Positions 17,218-27,538 of a stretch of 64,000 nt of DNA are shown one piece after another; within the stretch, counting starts at the first letter, position 1; each line of letters starts with the position of its first letter. The stretch covers positions 45,038 to 109,037 of the forward strand of contig NZ_BAZK01000019.1 in the NCBI RefSeq assembly GCF_001310815.1, given 5' to 3'. The DNA comes from Pseudovibrio denitrificans JCM 12308 (GTDB lineage: Bacteria > Pseudomonadota > Alphaproteobacteria > Rhizobiales > Stappiaceae). Under the pieces are notes generated by a model that saw nothing but the letters and a program-made list of their open reading frames with translations, had not been told where the DNA came from and ran no database searches. Both the position numbers and the translations under genes were made by a program.

Positions 17218-18363
17218 TTAGTGGACTGACTTTATATGGTTTTCGACGGCAGCTGCGATGCGCTGTGATGCGTGGCCGTCGCCAAACGGGTTTTTGCGGT
17301 CGATCTTTGTCCGCTCACATTTCAGAATATGTGCAGCTTCGTCTGCGATTGTTTGCTCGCATGTGCCGACCAGTTTTGCAAGTCCGCTGGTCAGAGCTTC
17401 CGGTCGTTCGGTTGTCTTGCGCAGGATCAGCAGCGGCGTTCCGAACTCAGGCGCTTCTTCCTGTATGCCGCCGCTGTCTGTCAGGATCAGATCTGCATCC
17501 CGTTCCAACGCCACGAGCGCTTCATAGGACAGCGGCTTGACCAGATGAACGCGCCTGACGTTTTTCAGCACATCCTCAACAACGTCTCTGACCACTGGAT
17601 TCGGATGCACCGGTAGAACCACCTGCAGATCATCATGGGTGTCGATCATGTGTTTTATGGCCTGGCAAATGCGGCGCATGGGATCGCCCCAATTTTCACG
17701 TCGGTGTGTGGTGACCAGTGCCAATCGCTTTTCAGGCCCCAGTACGTTCTTTAGCTCATGGAGCTCTCGTGCTGGTTTGATCTTCTGAGCCAGATGGCGC
17801 ACGGCATCGACCACGGTGTTTCCGGTGGTGAGGATTTTGTCTTCGCTCAGGCCTTCGCGCAGCAAGTTGTCTTTGGCGATGGATGTTGGCGCGAACAGTC
17901 TGTGACAGAGTTGATCCGCCAGCCGCCGGTTCGCTTCTTCGGGAAACGGGTCCGTCAGCTCGCCGCTGCGCAGACCGGCTTCCACATGCCCAACTGGCAC
18001 GGCGCTGTAAAAGCTGGCAAGCGCACCAACGAAGCCTGTTGTGGTGTCGCCATGGACCAAAGCGTATTTGGGATGATGCACGGCCATATAGGCGTTGATG
18101 CCTTTGAGCAGTTCACCGGCTTGGTCGGCCAGTTTGTGGCTGGTGCTGGACACATCGAGCCAGTTGATTTGGGTGATGTCAAAGGACTTTAGCGCTTCGG
18201 ATGCGATTTCGCGGTGCTGGCCTGTCATGAGAACATGGGCATGAAGATTTGGGCAGTTTGCGATGGCAGAGATAACCGGCGCCATCTTGATAGCTTCCGG
18301 GCGCGTGCCGATGACGCACAGGACTTTCGCCGCGCCCGATCCGATGATCTCTGGTTCCTTCAT
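17218..18363 (-). CDS. wecB: UDP-N-acetylglucosamine 2-epimerase (non-hydrolysing)
   Basis: WecB interconverts UDP-GlcNAc and UDP-ManNAc. The 381-residue protein has the N-terminal VIGTRPEAIKMAPVI motif, GDTTTGFVGALASFY, VEAGLRSGELTDPFPEEANRR around the allosteric and catalytic region, HRRENWG and the nucleotide-binding TDSGGIQEEAPEFG. In E. coli this enzyme is needed for phage N4 adsorption (nfrC is an allele of wecB), because it feeds ManNAc to the NfrAB polysaccharide. Here it is the last gene of an nfrB-nfrA-DUF4434-wecB run, which argues for the same role. Confidence 0.95.
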   Translation of the reverse strand: MKEPEIIGSGAAKVLCVIGTRPEAIKMAPVISAIANCPNLHAHVLMTGQHREIASEALKSFDITQINWLDVSSTSHKLADQAGELLKGINAYMAVHHPKYALVHGDTTTGFVGALASFYSAVPVGHVEAGLRSGELTDPFPEEANRRLADQLCHRLFAPTSIAKDNLLREGLSEDKILTTGNTVVDAVRHLAQKIKPARELHELKNVLGPEKRLALVTTHRRENWGDPMRRICQAIKHMIDTHDDLQVVLPVHPNPVVRDVVEDVLKNVRRVHLVKPLSYEALVALERDADLILTDSGGIQEEAPEFGTPLLILRKTTERPEALTSGLAKLVGTCEQTIADEAAHILKCERTKIDRKNPFGDGHASQRIAAAVENHIKSVH

Positions 18364-18381
18364 CCTATGTGCTTCTGTCCT

Positions 18382-19474
18382 TTATTGCGGCGTTGACGTG
18401 TTTGCTGTTTCCAGCTCTATGCCATTGCAAACCTTGGTGTTTTGCTTCAAAAACGTCTCAATGTCCCGGCTGTGCTTGTTATCGAACTTGAGCACGTGAC
18501 TGGATAATGAGAACAATGCCACCGGGTTGCCCGGAGCAAAGCGAACGTTTTTCAGGCGGCTTTTCATGGTGCCAACGGTGGTTGGGATTGTCTTGAAATC
18601 AGCGGTGCGCGGGTCAATCTCAAAGATCTCAACCACTGGAATAACTGTATGTTTTTGCTTACGAAACGCTGTGCTGACCGCATTGTGCAGGCTGCGGCTG
18701 GAATAAGGTTCCATAAGCTTGGCCCCTAGCCCATCCTGCAAAAGCAAGATGTCCATGGAGGACTTGCTCATCAGCTTATCCCAGTGACCGGCCAGTTTCT
18801 TCGGTTTGCTGTTCAAATCAGTGTATCCAGATATGGCCACCGGGCCTGGCAAGATGCTTTTCAGGATTGCCCGGGTCTGGGTGGTGTACCTGGTGACGAG
18901 CTTTCTGAGGTTGCTATCCAACAGCAGTTCGCCGTCGATTTCATCTGAGATATACCAGCCCGCGAAAATCTTATTGGGCTCGGATGAGACATAGAGGATC
19001 TGCGCCTTCAGTGCTTTGGCGAGCTGCTGGTTTCCTGAAGGCGTTGATGCAGATAGCGCTGCCGTTCTGTTTCAGCTTTTCGATGAAGGACGGATCGTAA
19101 CGCAGGCCGAACCAAATCTTGGCACCGGATTCATCTGCACCGCGGATCGCTGCTTCCACCCACATGGGAAGTTTGACTGGCTGGCTGACATCCGTGCCCC
19201 ACAAGGTCCACTGCAAGACCACTTCATTTATGCCAAGTCTTTGATGTGAAAGGAGTTCACTGCGCCATAATCTGGGGTTAGGAAAATATTCATCGCCCCA
19301 CGGTTGAATGAAGCTCATGCGGATAGGAATACATTCCGGCGCACCCGAATCTTGTCGTGCAAGGGTTTTATGTGGTGCTATGAATGTGAGGAAAGAGAGG
19401 CAGAACAGCCCAAAAATCAAGTACTTAAAAGTTTGCTTGTAGGCCGAGAAGAACCCGGCTGGTTTGGCTGTCAT
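18382..19474 (-). CDS. DUF4434 exported protein, YbcH-like (frameshifted)
   Basis: An exported protein of about 363 residues with an N-terminal signal sequence (FKYLIFGLFCLSFLTFIA). After it come the TIM-barrel-like DUF4434 segments IRMSFIQPWGDEYF, LGINEVVLQWT and IWFGLRYDPSFIEKLKQ. The first frame breaks after AFRK; the next frame gives QQLAKALKAQILYVSSEPN, then AGWYISDEIDG, and runs to the stop at 18382. Removing one base at GG 19029-19030 joins them. DUF4434 proteins resemble glycoside hydrolases, and E. coli YbcH lies beside nfrA. It overlaps the nfrA end by 50 bases. A polysaccharide-processing role in the periplasm is inferred. Confidence 0.75.
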
Positions 19475-22400
19475 CGGTGTTCAGTACTTCATGTCCTACT
19501 CGCCCGAACACTTCCAGCTGAAGCAGGTCACCGTAGGTTTCGGTGTACCACCCTCTCCACTTCAAAGATGCTCCCAGCCCTGCTTCTATGGCGACAGCGC
19601 TGGTTTGGGAGTTCCAGTTTCCGCTGCCTATGGAATACGCAAAGGGCGACAAAATCAGGTTAGGATCGAGCCTAAAAGTGTAACCAAGTCGGCCATCTCC
19701 ATAGAACAGGATGGTTTTTTCGTTTTCGAAGAAACGACCACCTTCCACGTAAAGACTGACGTAAGGCTCTTTGTCGATGGGCTCACCGGAGTACATATCG
19801 TAAAGGGGCAGGAAGTCGTTTCCGGTGGTAAAGGACCAAAGCACCCTCCCCAGCCAATTGTCTTCGGTAATGCTGCCGCCCTTGAAGAAACGTTCCAGAC
19901 CGATTTTGAGGTTCTGGGTCATAAAGGGCTTGAAGCGCAGGCCGACGATGGTTTGGTAGGTGTCCGGATTAGGGCGGAAGCTGTAGCGCTCGTTGAGCCA
20001 TTGGGCGCGGGCGATAATCTCGAAGACGCGTCCGTTCTGGTAGCCGATCACCGGTGGTCGCCACGCCACCTCCAGGGAGCCAAATGGGCTACTGGAGGGA
20101 ATGCCGAGGATGGCGCCTGCGAAGTCCTCTTCGTCTTGCCGTGATGGGCTGGCACCGTCGAAGAACAGGAAGCTGATCGGGATTTCAAGGATGCGGAGCT
20201 GGCGCTGGAAACGCTCCAGTTTGCCCTGCTCGTAGATGTCGAGATGCTGCTGGTTCAGGGCATGGATTCGCTTGCGAAACATTTCAGCAGCCTTCTTGTT
20301 CTCAAAGGCTGCCAGATAGGTGTATGCGAGGTCTTCCTCCAGATTGGCCTGATCCGGTTTTTCATGCAGCGAGTGCTCAAAGCGCGTGATGGCGAGGTCG
20401 TAATCGCCCTGTGCCCGCGCCAGATAGCCACCGAGGGCCAGAGTGGCCGGGTTGGTTTTATCTGAGGACGGCAGCTGCTCATATTCGGCCTCAGCTTCCT
20501 GCAATTGATCCAGCTGGAACAGAACCTGAACTACAGAGAAGCGATTGTCAGGTGTTGAGGATATGGCACGTGCTCTGCGGAAGTCGTCCAGAGCGCTTTC
20601 CAGCGCCTCGTAGGATTGATCGCCTTTGTGGAGGGTGAGCTGTGCTCTGGCGGCGTAATAGCCTGCCATTTGCTCCTGTGAGAGCTTTGCGGGGTCGAGA
20701 TCGGCCAGAAGCTTTTCTGCTTGCGCATAATCCATCTGGCGCAGGTTGATGAAGAGCAGCGCCATGCCAGCGGTCTGGTCGTCGTGTTCTTCAAAGCTCT
20801 CCTCAAACCATTCCTCAGCTTCTTCGATCTCGCCCAGTTGCTGATAGAGGAAGCCCAACTGATTGGCTGTGGCTAGGCTTGGGCTCAGCTCATAGGCTTG
20901 CTGAAGCTCCTGACGGGCCTTGTCCCTATCTCCCAGACGCAAATAGAGGCTTGCCAGTGTCAGGTGTTTATCTGCGCTTGCGGGCTGGGCCAGTGCTTCT
21001 TCCTGAGCACAGGCCAGCGCTTCCAGGTTGCGGCCCAATGAGCGATAGGCTTCGCACTTGATGGCCATGATGCGTCGATGTTCTTGGTCTGGTCGAGCTT
21101 CTGGACCAGCATCAGCGCGCGTCTGGGGTGATTGAGCTGTAAGGCCAGATAAGCTGCTTCCAGCCGTGTTTCGACTGCCGGGTTTAGCCTCAGAGACTGG
21201 CGGTACATCCTTTGCGCCTCTTCCGGCTGGTCTTCTGTTTTCAGGAGCCGTGCCAGCGAGAGGAAAGACGCGGCGTACATCTCTTTGCTCTCAATAGTCA
21301 GGTTCGCCGTGTTGGTGTAGGCGAAAACGTAGTTGAGCCACATGTTGGCCGTGACGTCCTTGGCGGTACTTTCCTTCAGCATCAGGTAGGCTGGCAGGAC
21401 GAGCGTAGGATCGGGCTGAAGCTTCCAGTCCGCGATCAGATAGTCCAGCGTGCTTGTCCAGTCCTCATTTGTGGCCGAAACGGCGGCCAGATCAAACAGA
21501 AGTCGTGCATAGGCTTTTTTGTCGTTCTCATTAAAGGCACCGGCAGCACGGGCTCGTTTGGCGCGGGCCAGAGCATCCTGAAGCACTGCGGAGGCGATGC
21601 GGTGTTTATTGGAGAGAAGGGCGACCTGCCCGCGCTTTGCCGTGATGCGCCAGTTGGGCATCAAGGCTTCAGCTTCCTTCAATACTTCGTTGGCGAGGTC
21701 CAGATCCCCTGCTCTTCGCGCCAGATCAGAGAGTGTTTGCAGCAGCTCCACCCATGCTTCCGGTGATTTTTGCCGGTCTGTGAACTGGGTGATGGCGCGC
21801 AGTTCCACAAGGGCGTTGATGGCCTGCGTTTCCCAGCCGTTGGCGAGCGCGACCTTACTGAGCTGGAGGCCGTACTCCGGACTGCGGGTGAGCTTGATCA
21901 GCAACCGACCTGCGGTGACGGCTCTGGCGTCATCTCCGGCGCGGATGGCGATGTCTGCGAGCGCCAGATAGTAGTTGGCGGCTTCTTCCGGTCCTGAGGC
22001 CTTGGTGTCCAGAATTCTGCCATCTGCGGTCAGCAGTGCCATTTCCGCTTCAGCGCTGGAGCCTTTCTTCACCAAAGCATAGGCGAGCTGCACCCGTGTC
22101 GATAATCCTAGAAGGTCAATGCGACCGGGAAGGAGGAAGGCTAGCAGTTCATCAAGGTGGCCGGAGTTAAGTGCGGCGGCTGACAGGGCTCTTGCGAAGG
22201 TGCGTTGTTCCAATGCGGAAGACTGGCGCCCTGTGAAGAGACCATTCATTTCACCCCGAAGCAGCAAGCGGTAGGCGTCTTCGTCCTTGCCTTGCTCTAA
22301 AAGCAGGAAAGCTTCATTGAGGATTGCTGTGCGCTGGGTTCTGGGCGCATTATCCAGTTTGGAGAGTTCATCCCACTCGCTGCGGGCTTCTTCCAGCTGA

Positions 22401-23125
22401 TTGAAGTTGCGCAAGAGGTCGGCGCGGATCAGGCGCTGTCGCGGTGTGGCGGCGCCCAGCTCCCGCAGGATGTTGAGGGCGTGGAGCGCTTCCTTTGTTT
22501 TGCCGAGCTTGATGGCAGCTTCTGCGGCGCCGGCCAATGCTTCCTCCCGATCACTCGGCAGCAGCTTGCCGGTTTCGATGGCGAGGCGGAAGTCATCAAA
22601 GGCCTCGGCATACTCGCCCGTGAGCATTTGCAGGTGGCCGAGGGAGAGATAGCCGCGACTGAAAGCGGGTGCGAGGGTTTGCAGGGTTTCCAGTTGGTCG
22701 ATGGCTGCCAGTGGGCGGTTGAGGCCAATCAGGAGCTGAACCTTTTGCCAACGGGCGACCAGATGATCAGGATCCTGTTTGAGCAGCTCATCCAATTCGC
22801 GCAGGGCATCTTCTGTTCTGCCTTCTGCCAGTAATCGGTAGGCCAGATCCAGCAAGGGGTATGAGCGGTAATCGCGCCATTTGCTTTGCAAAAGTGACTG
22901 GCTGTCCTGCCTGTCCTTCAGCAAACTGATGTAATAGGCATCCTTTTGAGCGTTGGTGTATGGCGTGTTGCCAGAAATGGTGCTCGGTTCAGGCTGAGGA
23001 GCCGGGTTCTGGGACTGGGTTGGAATGGACAGGCCCAGAGCAAACATAACCACCCACAGCAGATAGAATGCCGAGTTCCGGTTTGCCTCCTTTCGTGCGT
23101 TGTGGGATGAGCGGAAGCGGGTCAT
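19425..23125 (-). CDS. nfrA: NfrA-like outer-membrane TPR/beta-barrel exporter (frameshifted)
   Basis: A protein of about 1230 residues once two frames are joined. It has an N-terminal hydrophobic signal, then a long array of TPR-like helical repeats (for example LLAEGRTEDALRELDELL and LGDRDKARQELQQAYELSP). The C-terminal domain of the N4 adsorption protein A type ends in alternating strands and a terminal Phe (VLLGLQANF), typical of an outer-membrane barrel. The frame break lies near 21069, where adding one base (GCATCCATGG for GCATCATGG) joins LDQTKNIDA to MAIKCEAYRSLG. It starts 16 bases after nfrB. By analogy with E. coli it would export the polysaccharide made by NfrB. Confidence 0.85.
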
Positions 23126-23141
23126 GTGGGCGCTTCCTGTT

Positions 23142-24587
23142 TCACCGGGATGTTATGAAGCTGTCATCATCCGGATAGTCGTGGGCTGTTTTGTCCCATC
23201 CGATCACCTCGCCTGTGCCCAGATGGCGGATCCATGTTTTGATGGCGCGCATCATGGCGATGTAATTGATGATGATGGAAACGAAATAGCGCAGGGTGAC
23301 AGGCGCCAAAGCGCGCAGGCCGTAGTGGTAGCCGGTCCAGATATGACGTTGAAGGAGACGGTGGGCCAGCAGAAGCACGTTGAACCAGATCACGTACCAG
23401 AACGGGCTGTTTTCCGGCAGTAACGGAGGCAAGTGGTAGGCGTCTGGTGCGAGGTGCTCATAAGCGCGCAGGCACCAGTAGAAGATGAGTGAGATATAGC
23501 CGATGATGATGGCGTGGCTGAAGAACACCATCTTCCTGTCGCGCCAATAAAAGTACTTATCGGCGAGCCCTCCTTTCCACCCCAGCTGCGCCCAACCCTG
23601 AAACGCGATGCCGATGGTCCAGCGGGTTTTCTGGCGCACGCTCTGCCAGAAGCCGGAGGGAAACAGCTCCTGGGTGACTGCGAAGTCCGTGTGATCGCTC
23701 TTTTGGGATGGATGGACCCAGAGCAGGCGGTGGGTGAGCCCCTTCCCTGTAAGCCTCATAGCCAGATCATAGTCTTCTGTGAGTGAGCCGGTGTTGAAGA
23801 CTTCCGGGATGCCGCTGTCATCTGTTCCGGATATGGACTTGGCGGTCTCAATTGTCTTCTTGGAATAACAGGTGCCAACGCCTGCGCCGGGGACGGTTCC
23901 GGTCAGAAACCCTCTGACGAGCACTTCCTTGGAGTGGAACTCGGCGAACTCGTCCATATAGTGGCCTGCTGTCAGGTCTCGTCGGCGGCGTGGCAGGGAC
24001 AGAACGGGCAGCTGGACTACATCGGCCAGCTCCAGACTGGCGTTGAAGATGTGCAGGGCGTTTGGATTGAGGATGTCTTCGGCATCCTGCATGACTATGC
24101 CTGCAAAGGAGATGTTCTGCTCCTGTTCGAATTTTTCTATCTCCGCGATGATGGTATTGACGCAATCGGCCTTGCAGGTTGGGCCGGGGTTGTTGGTGAC
24201 CACGACCCGCAGGTTCTCATGCTCTGCTGCGAGCCGGTTTGCGGCCTTCTGAGTAGCCTCGTCATTGGGATAGACGCCGATGAAGATCCAGTAGGACGGG
24301 TAATCCAGCTTGCGCATGATGCCGGTGACAGCGGGATAGAGGATAGCTGCTTCATCCCACGCGGGCAGCATGATGGCGAGCGGCCTTGGTGGCACATGGC
24401 CGGTTTCGTCAAACAGGCGCTCTTCAGTGCGCCCTACGAGCGGGCCGCGATACCAGGCGACGAAGAAGTAGTAGAGTGTGTCAACAAACAGGTCATCCGC
24501 GCCCGACACCGCAAAGACATAGGAGGCGACGAGGAAGAGGCCCTGGGTAACAAGAAACAACAAGACAAAAGCATCTGTTACCAGCAT
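23142..24587 (-). CDS. nfrB: NfrB-like processive family 2 glycosyltransferase, short form
   Basis: A 481-residue inner-membrane glycosyltransferase. N-terminal membrane segments precede a GT2 domain with LPAWDEAA near 74-81, PGPTCKAD near 134-141, the DAED motif at 168-171, TEDYD near 270-274 and the processive RQKTRW motif at 318-323. More membrane segments follow. It matches NfrB, which in E. coli makes a ManNAc-containing polysaccharide under c-di-GMP control. E. coli NfrB is about 745 residues and has a C-terminal MshEN-type c-di-GMP domain; this protein stops right after the transferase and membrane part (GWDKTAHDYPDDD). The sensor domain is therefore absent here. Confidence 0.88.
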   Translation of the reverse strand: MLVTDAFVLLFLVTQGLFLVASYVFAVSGADDLFVDTLYYFFVAWYRGPLVGRTEERLFDETGHVPPRPLAIMLPAWDEAAILYPAVTGIMRKLDYPSYWIFIGVYPNDEATQKAANRLAAEHENLRVVVTNNPGPTCKADCVNTIIAEIEKFEQEQNISFAGIVMQDAEDILNPNALHIFNASLELADVVQLPVLSLPRRRRDLTAGHYMDEFAEFHSKEVLVRGFLTGTVPGAGVGTCYSKKTIETAKSISGTDDSGIPEVFNTGSLTEDYDLAMRLTGKGLTHRLLWVHPSQKSDHTDFAVTQELFPSGFWQSVRQKTRWTIGIAFQGWAQLGWKGGLADKYFYWRDRKMVFFSHAIIIGYISLIFYWCLRAYEHLAPDAYHLPPLLPENSPFWYVIWFNVLLLAHRLLQRHIWTGYHYGLRALAPVTLRYFVSIIINYIAMMRAIKTWIRHLGTGEVIGWDKTAHDYPDDDSFITSR

Positions 24588-24761
24588 TCTCCGGTAGACC
24601 TCTTTCGCAGTAACTGATCAAAGTTACCCTAGGAGATTCGGGAGAATGCCCTCAGTCATGGGATGTTCTCAGAGGATTGGGCGGAGGCAGTTATGACGTG
24701 GGAGGGAGTGCTGAGGCCCCCTCCTTTCTCCGTTTGTTTCGCCTCGTTAATTAACGCAGAT

Positions 24762-25899
24762 TCAGGCCAAAGTTTTGCTCTGCTGCATCTCATCGATGTC
24801 GCTTTCAGAAAAACCAAGCTCCTGTAAAACCTGTGAAGTATGGTCTCCGGTTCTTCCTGCTGGTTCAGGCGTTTGCGGAACAGTGCGGCTGAAGCGCGGT
24901 GCGGGTGCTGCCTGTGTGACGCCGCCCAGACGGATGCGATTGGCGCGTTCGGTGTTGAGAGCGGCTGCGTTGGCCTCTTCAATGGAAAGTACCGGAGCAA
25001 CGCAGGCATCTGTTCCGGCAAAGACGCCGGTCCAGTGATCCAGCGTGTTGGCTTTGATGGCCGCGCCGATCTGTTCTTCCAGTTTCGGCCATTCCTTCAT
25101 GTTCATCTGGATCTTGGAGAGCTCTGGCGGCAGGTCCAACCCTTTCAGCAGTAATGCGAAGAACTGAGGTTCCAGAGAGCCCACTGACAGGTAGCGGCCA
25201 TCGGAGGTTTCATAGCAGCGGTAGAACGGGGCGCCACCGTCCAGCAGGTTGGTCTGGCGCTTGTCCTGCCACAGGCCACGGCCCATCAAGGAGTAAATCA
25301 GGCCCATCATGCTGGTACGCCATCGACCATGGCCGCGTCGATCACTTGGCCCTTGCCGCTTCTGGAACGCTCAAACAAGGCTGAGAGCACACCCAGCAGG
25401 AGGAACATGGAGCCACCGCCATAGTCTGCGGCCATATTGAGAGGCGGTACCGGTGGGCGGCCTTCTTCGCCAATGGCGTGGAGCATGCCTGTCATGGCGA
25501 GGTAGTTGAGATCGTGGCCTGCAGCATGGGCCAGTGGGCCGTCCTGCCCCCAACCGGTCATGCGGCCATAAATCAGGCCGGGATTTCTTGCGAGGCATTC
25601 GTCCGGCCCCAGACCAAGGCGTTCCATCACACCTGGGCGGAAGCTTCGATCAGGATGTCGGCTTTTTCAATCAGGGAGAAGAATACATTGACGGCGCCTT
25701 CGCTCTTCATGTTGAGTGCGATGGATTTCTTACCGCGGCGGTTCACATCCTTGTCGATGCGCTCGCCGGTGCGCCTGTCTATGACGATGACATCAGCCCC
25801 AAGATCGGCAAGCAACTGTCCAGCCATGGGCGCTGGGCCGAGGCCTGCCATCTCCACCACCTGAAGTCCTGAAAGTGGTCCTGCTTTTGCTGCTGTCAC
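24762..25899 (-). CDS. Family III CoA-transferase / alpha-methylacyl-CoA racemase (two frameshifts)
   Basis: A protein of about 378 residues read in three frames. The first gives LQVVEMAGLGPAPMAGQLLADLGADV and ends after ADILIE. The second starts with FRPGVMERLGLGPDE and carries GRMTGWGQDGPLAHAAGHDLNY. The third starts at MMGLIYSLMGRGLW and continues to the end. One added base near 25645 (GAAAGC) and one near 25316 (GTAACC) restore a normal AMACR-type enzyme, with the catalytic aspartate region in HAAGHDLNY. It racemises 2-methylacyl-CoA esters or transfers CoA. It sits between the nfr genes and the anthranilate operon without clear linkage to either. Confidence 0.85.
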
Positions 25900-26301
25900 G
25901 TATGCCTCCCCAGTCAGCCAAGTTCTGCGTGCATGAGTGCCCTTGGTGAGCGCTCATTGCCGGAGCTGATTGCTCCCAGTGCAGATTTGAGTATTCAGTC
26001 TACCTGACTTCTGCGCTGGGCGGATAACTCCGGCTCGCTTTCTTAGATCAACCTTAAAGTGGCTGAGGGTGGCTCCACAACTCTCCATTTGGTGAATAGC
26101 CTATCCATTAGGTTAAGAGAGATTGTGGGGGCTGGGAGTTTGAGGAGGTGCTGTCCGATGAGGCTTGATGATGAAATGCGTTCATCTGGCGGGCAGCATA
26201 GCAACTTAAAGTAACGCATGAATCTCTTAAGCCACGCAAATGAACGCACATAAGAACGCAAAACTACGCGGTTTAGAAAGATCTATATATTACAGCATGA
26301 T
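25900..26301. other. Gap of about 400 bases with an imperfect long hairpin
   Basis: No convincing gene. CCACAACTCTC (26074-26084) can pair with GAGAGATTGTGG (26117-26128), apart from one bulged base, across a 32-base loop. The region holds the likely promoter of the family III CoA-transferase, near 25910-26000, and the downstream end of the long anthranilate operon. I see no other structure. Confidence 0.4.
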
Positions 26302-26326
26302 ACAACTATGTATTCAACATAGTTGT
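26302..26326 (-). terminator. Hairpin at the end of the anthranilate operon
   Basis: Perfect 10-bp arms ACAACTATGT (26302-26311) and ACATAGTTGT (26317-26326) with a 5-base loop overlap the stop codon of the last operon gene. The stem is AT-rich and only a weak T-stretch follows on the minus strand, so it may act as an mRNA end structure rather than a full intrinsic terminator. Confidence 0.5.
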
Positions 26327-27114
26327 GAGGAGAAGGCTATCTGCCTGTTCCAGTGCCTCTACCACGGTAAAATGGTTTTTGCCCGGGTCCTCATAGGCCG
26401 TGACCTGCGTTTCAAAACCGCCCCACATGGCACAGTGAGCCGCATTCTGACGGCGGAACTCGGCAAGCTCTTCTGCCCCAACCCAGCCGGTAAAGCGCAG
26501 GTTATCAAGAGGTTCGTGCAGCACTGGACTTTCCGTCAGCGCCTCCGCCTCGTCGATATGCAACGTCTCGTTCATCGCCGTCCTGCGGATCGGCCGCAGA
26601 TCGTAGACACCACTGATGCCAAGGATGTGCTTGATCCTGCCAGTGATACTATCTGGTATCATCGCGTTTTTACAGCCGAGCCTTGCTACCAAGTGACCAC
26701 CAGCGGAGTGACCGGTCAGATGAATCGGTCCTTTAACTTGTTCAGCTGTAACTTCAAGAGCACGCTGCATCTGTTTGGTAATATTAGTTATTTTCGTATC
26801 TGGCAAAGGTCATAGGATGGCACCGCAACGGTGTAACCCATCTCCGTTGCCCCCTTTGCCAGATGGCTGAATGCGGACTTGTCGAAGGCCTTCCAGTACC
26901 CGCCATGGACAATCATGACGAGCCCTTTGGATGCCTCGGGAGCTTTGGGGAAGAAGAGGTCAAGCTTTTCTCTCTCCCCGCTTCCATAGGCGATATCCAG
27001 CTGGTTGTTTGATGTTTCGCGAAACGCTTTGGAGCGCTCAACCCATTGATCGAACAGCACTTGCGCGTTCGGCACTATGCCGGAGTTATGGTAAGCCGCG
27101 TCCCAATCCCGCAT
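26306..27114 (-). CDS. Arylformamidase-like alpha/beta hydrolase (frameshifted)
   Basis: An alpha/beta hydrolase with the oxyanion motif HGGYWK and the nucleophile elbow GHSAGGHL, and a likely catalytic His in GKNHFTVVEAL. HGGYW is typical of kynurenine (aryl)formamidases, which turn N-formylkynurenine into kynurenine. The first frame (MRDWDAAYHNSG, ATG at 27114) stops after SYDLCQIRK. One added base near 26802 gives SYDLCPDTKITNI and joins the frames to a protein of about 270 residues. It is the last gene of the anthranilate operon and abuts the Rid gene. Hydrolysis of another formamide or ester is possible. Confidence 0.8.
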
Positions 27115-27118
27115 CACG

Positions 27119-27538
27119 TTATCCCGCTTTTGGCAGCACTGCTGTTGCTTCAATTTCCACCTTGGCCTGATCTTCCACCAGATCAGCCACCTGGATCATG
27201 GTCATGGACGGGAAATGACGTCCAAATACAGAGCGATAGGCCTCACCCACTTCGCGCAGACGTGCGGTATAGTCCTTCTTGTCGACCACATACCATGTCA
27301 GGCGCACCACATGCTCTGGCTTTGCCCCTGCTACGGCTAGGATTTCGCGAATGTTCTCAAGCGTTTGCTTGATCTGATCGACGAGGTCATCGCTCTCGAA
27401 CACTTGCTGTGCGTTCCAGCCGATTTGTCCGCCCAGAAAGATCGGAGTGCCTTCCGCCATGATGCCATTGGCGTAGCCGGAGGCTGGCTTCCAACCTTCT
27501 GGCTGGAGATGTTTGAACAGTGCTTGTTGTGTTGTCAT
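27119..27538 (-). CDS. Rid-family protein lacking the canonical arginine
   Basis: A 139-residue YjgF/YER057c/UK114 (Rid) protein with LGGQIGWN near 35-42, a helix VDQIKQTLENIREILAVAGAKPEHVV and a terminal VEIEATAVL. In RidA an arginine in the PARS/PART segment anchors the imine substrate; here the segment reads FPSMT, with Met112 at that place. It may therefore not be a standard 2-iminoacid deaminase. Its start shares ATGA with the stop of the thioesterase gene. The Azoarcus-type monooxygenase product in this pathway is an enamine-like CoA ester, so a binding or ring-opening role is conceivable, but unproven. Confidence 0.88.
   Translation of the reverse strand: MTTQQALFKHLQPEGWKPASGYANGIMAEGTPIFLGGQIGWNAQQVFESDDLVDQIKQTLENIREILAVAGAKPEHVVRLTWYVVDKKDYTARLREVGEAYRSVFGRHFPSMTMIQVADLVEDQAKVEIEATAVLPKAG

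Noticed and set aside
26043..26261. A 72-codon minus-strand ORF in the gap before the CoA-transferase
   Set aside because: It has no ribosome site or known relatives and overlaps a hairpin region, so it is unlikely to be a gene.
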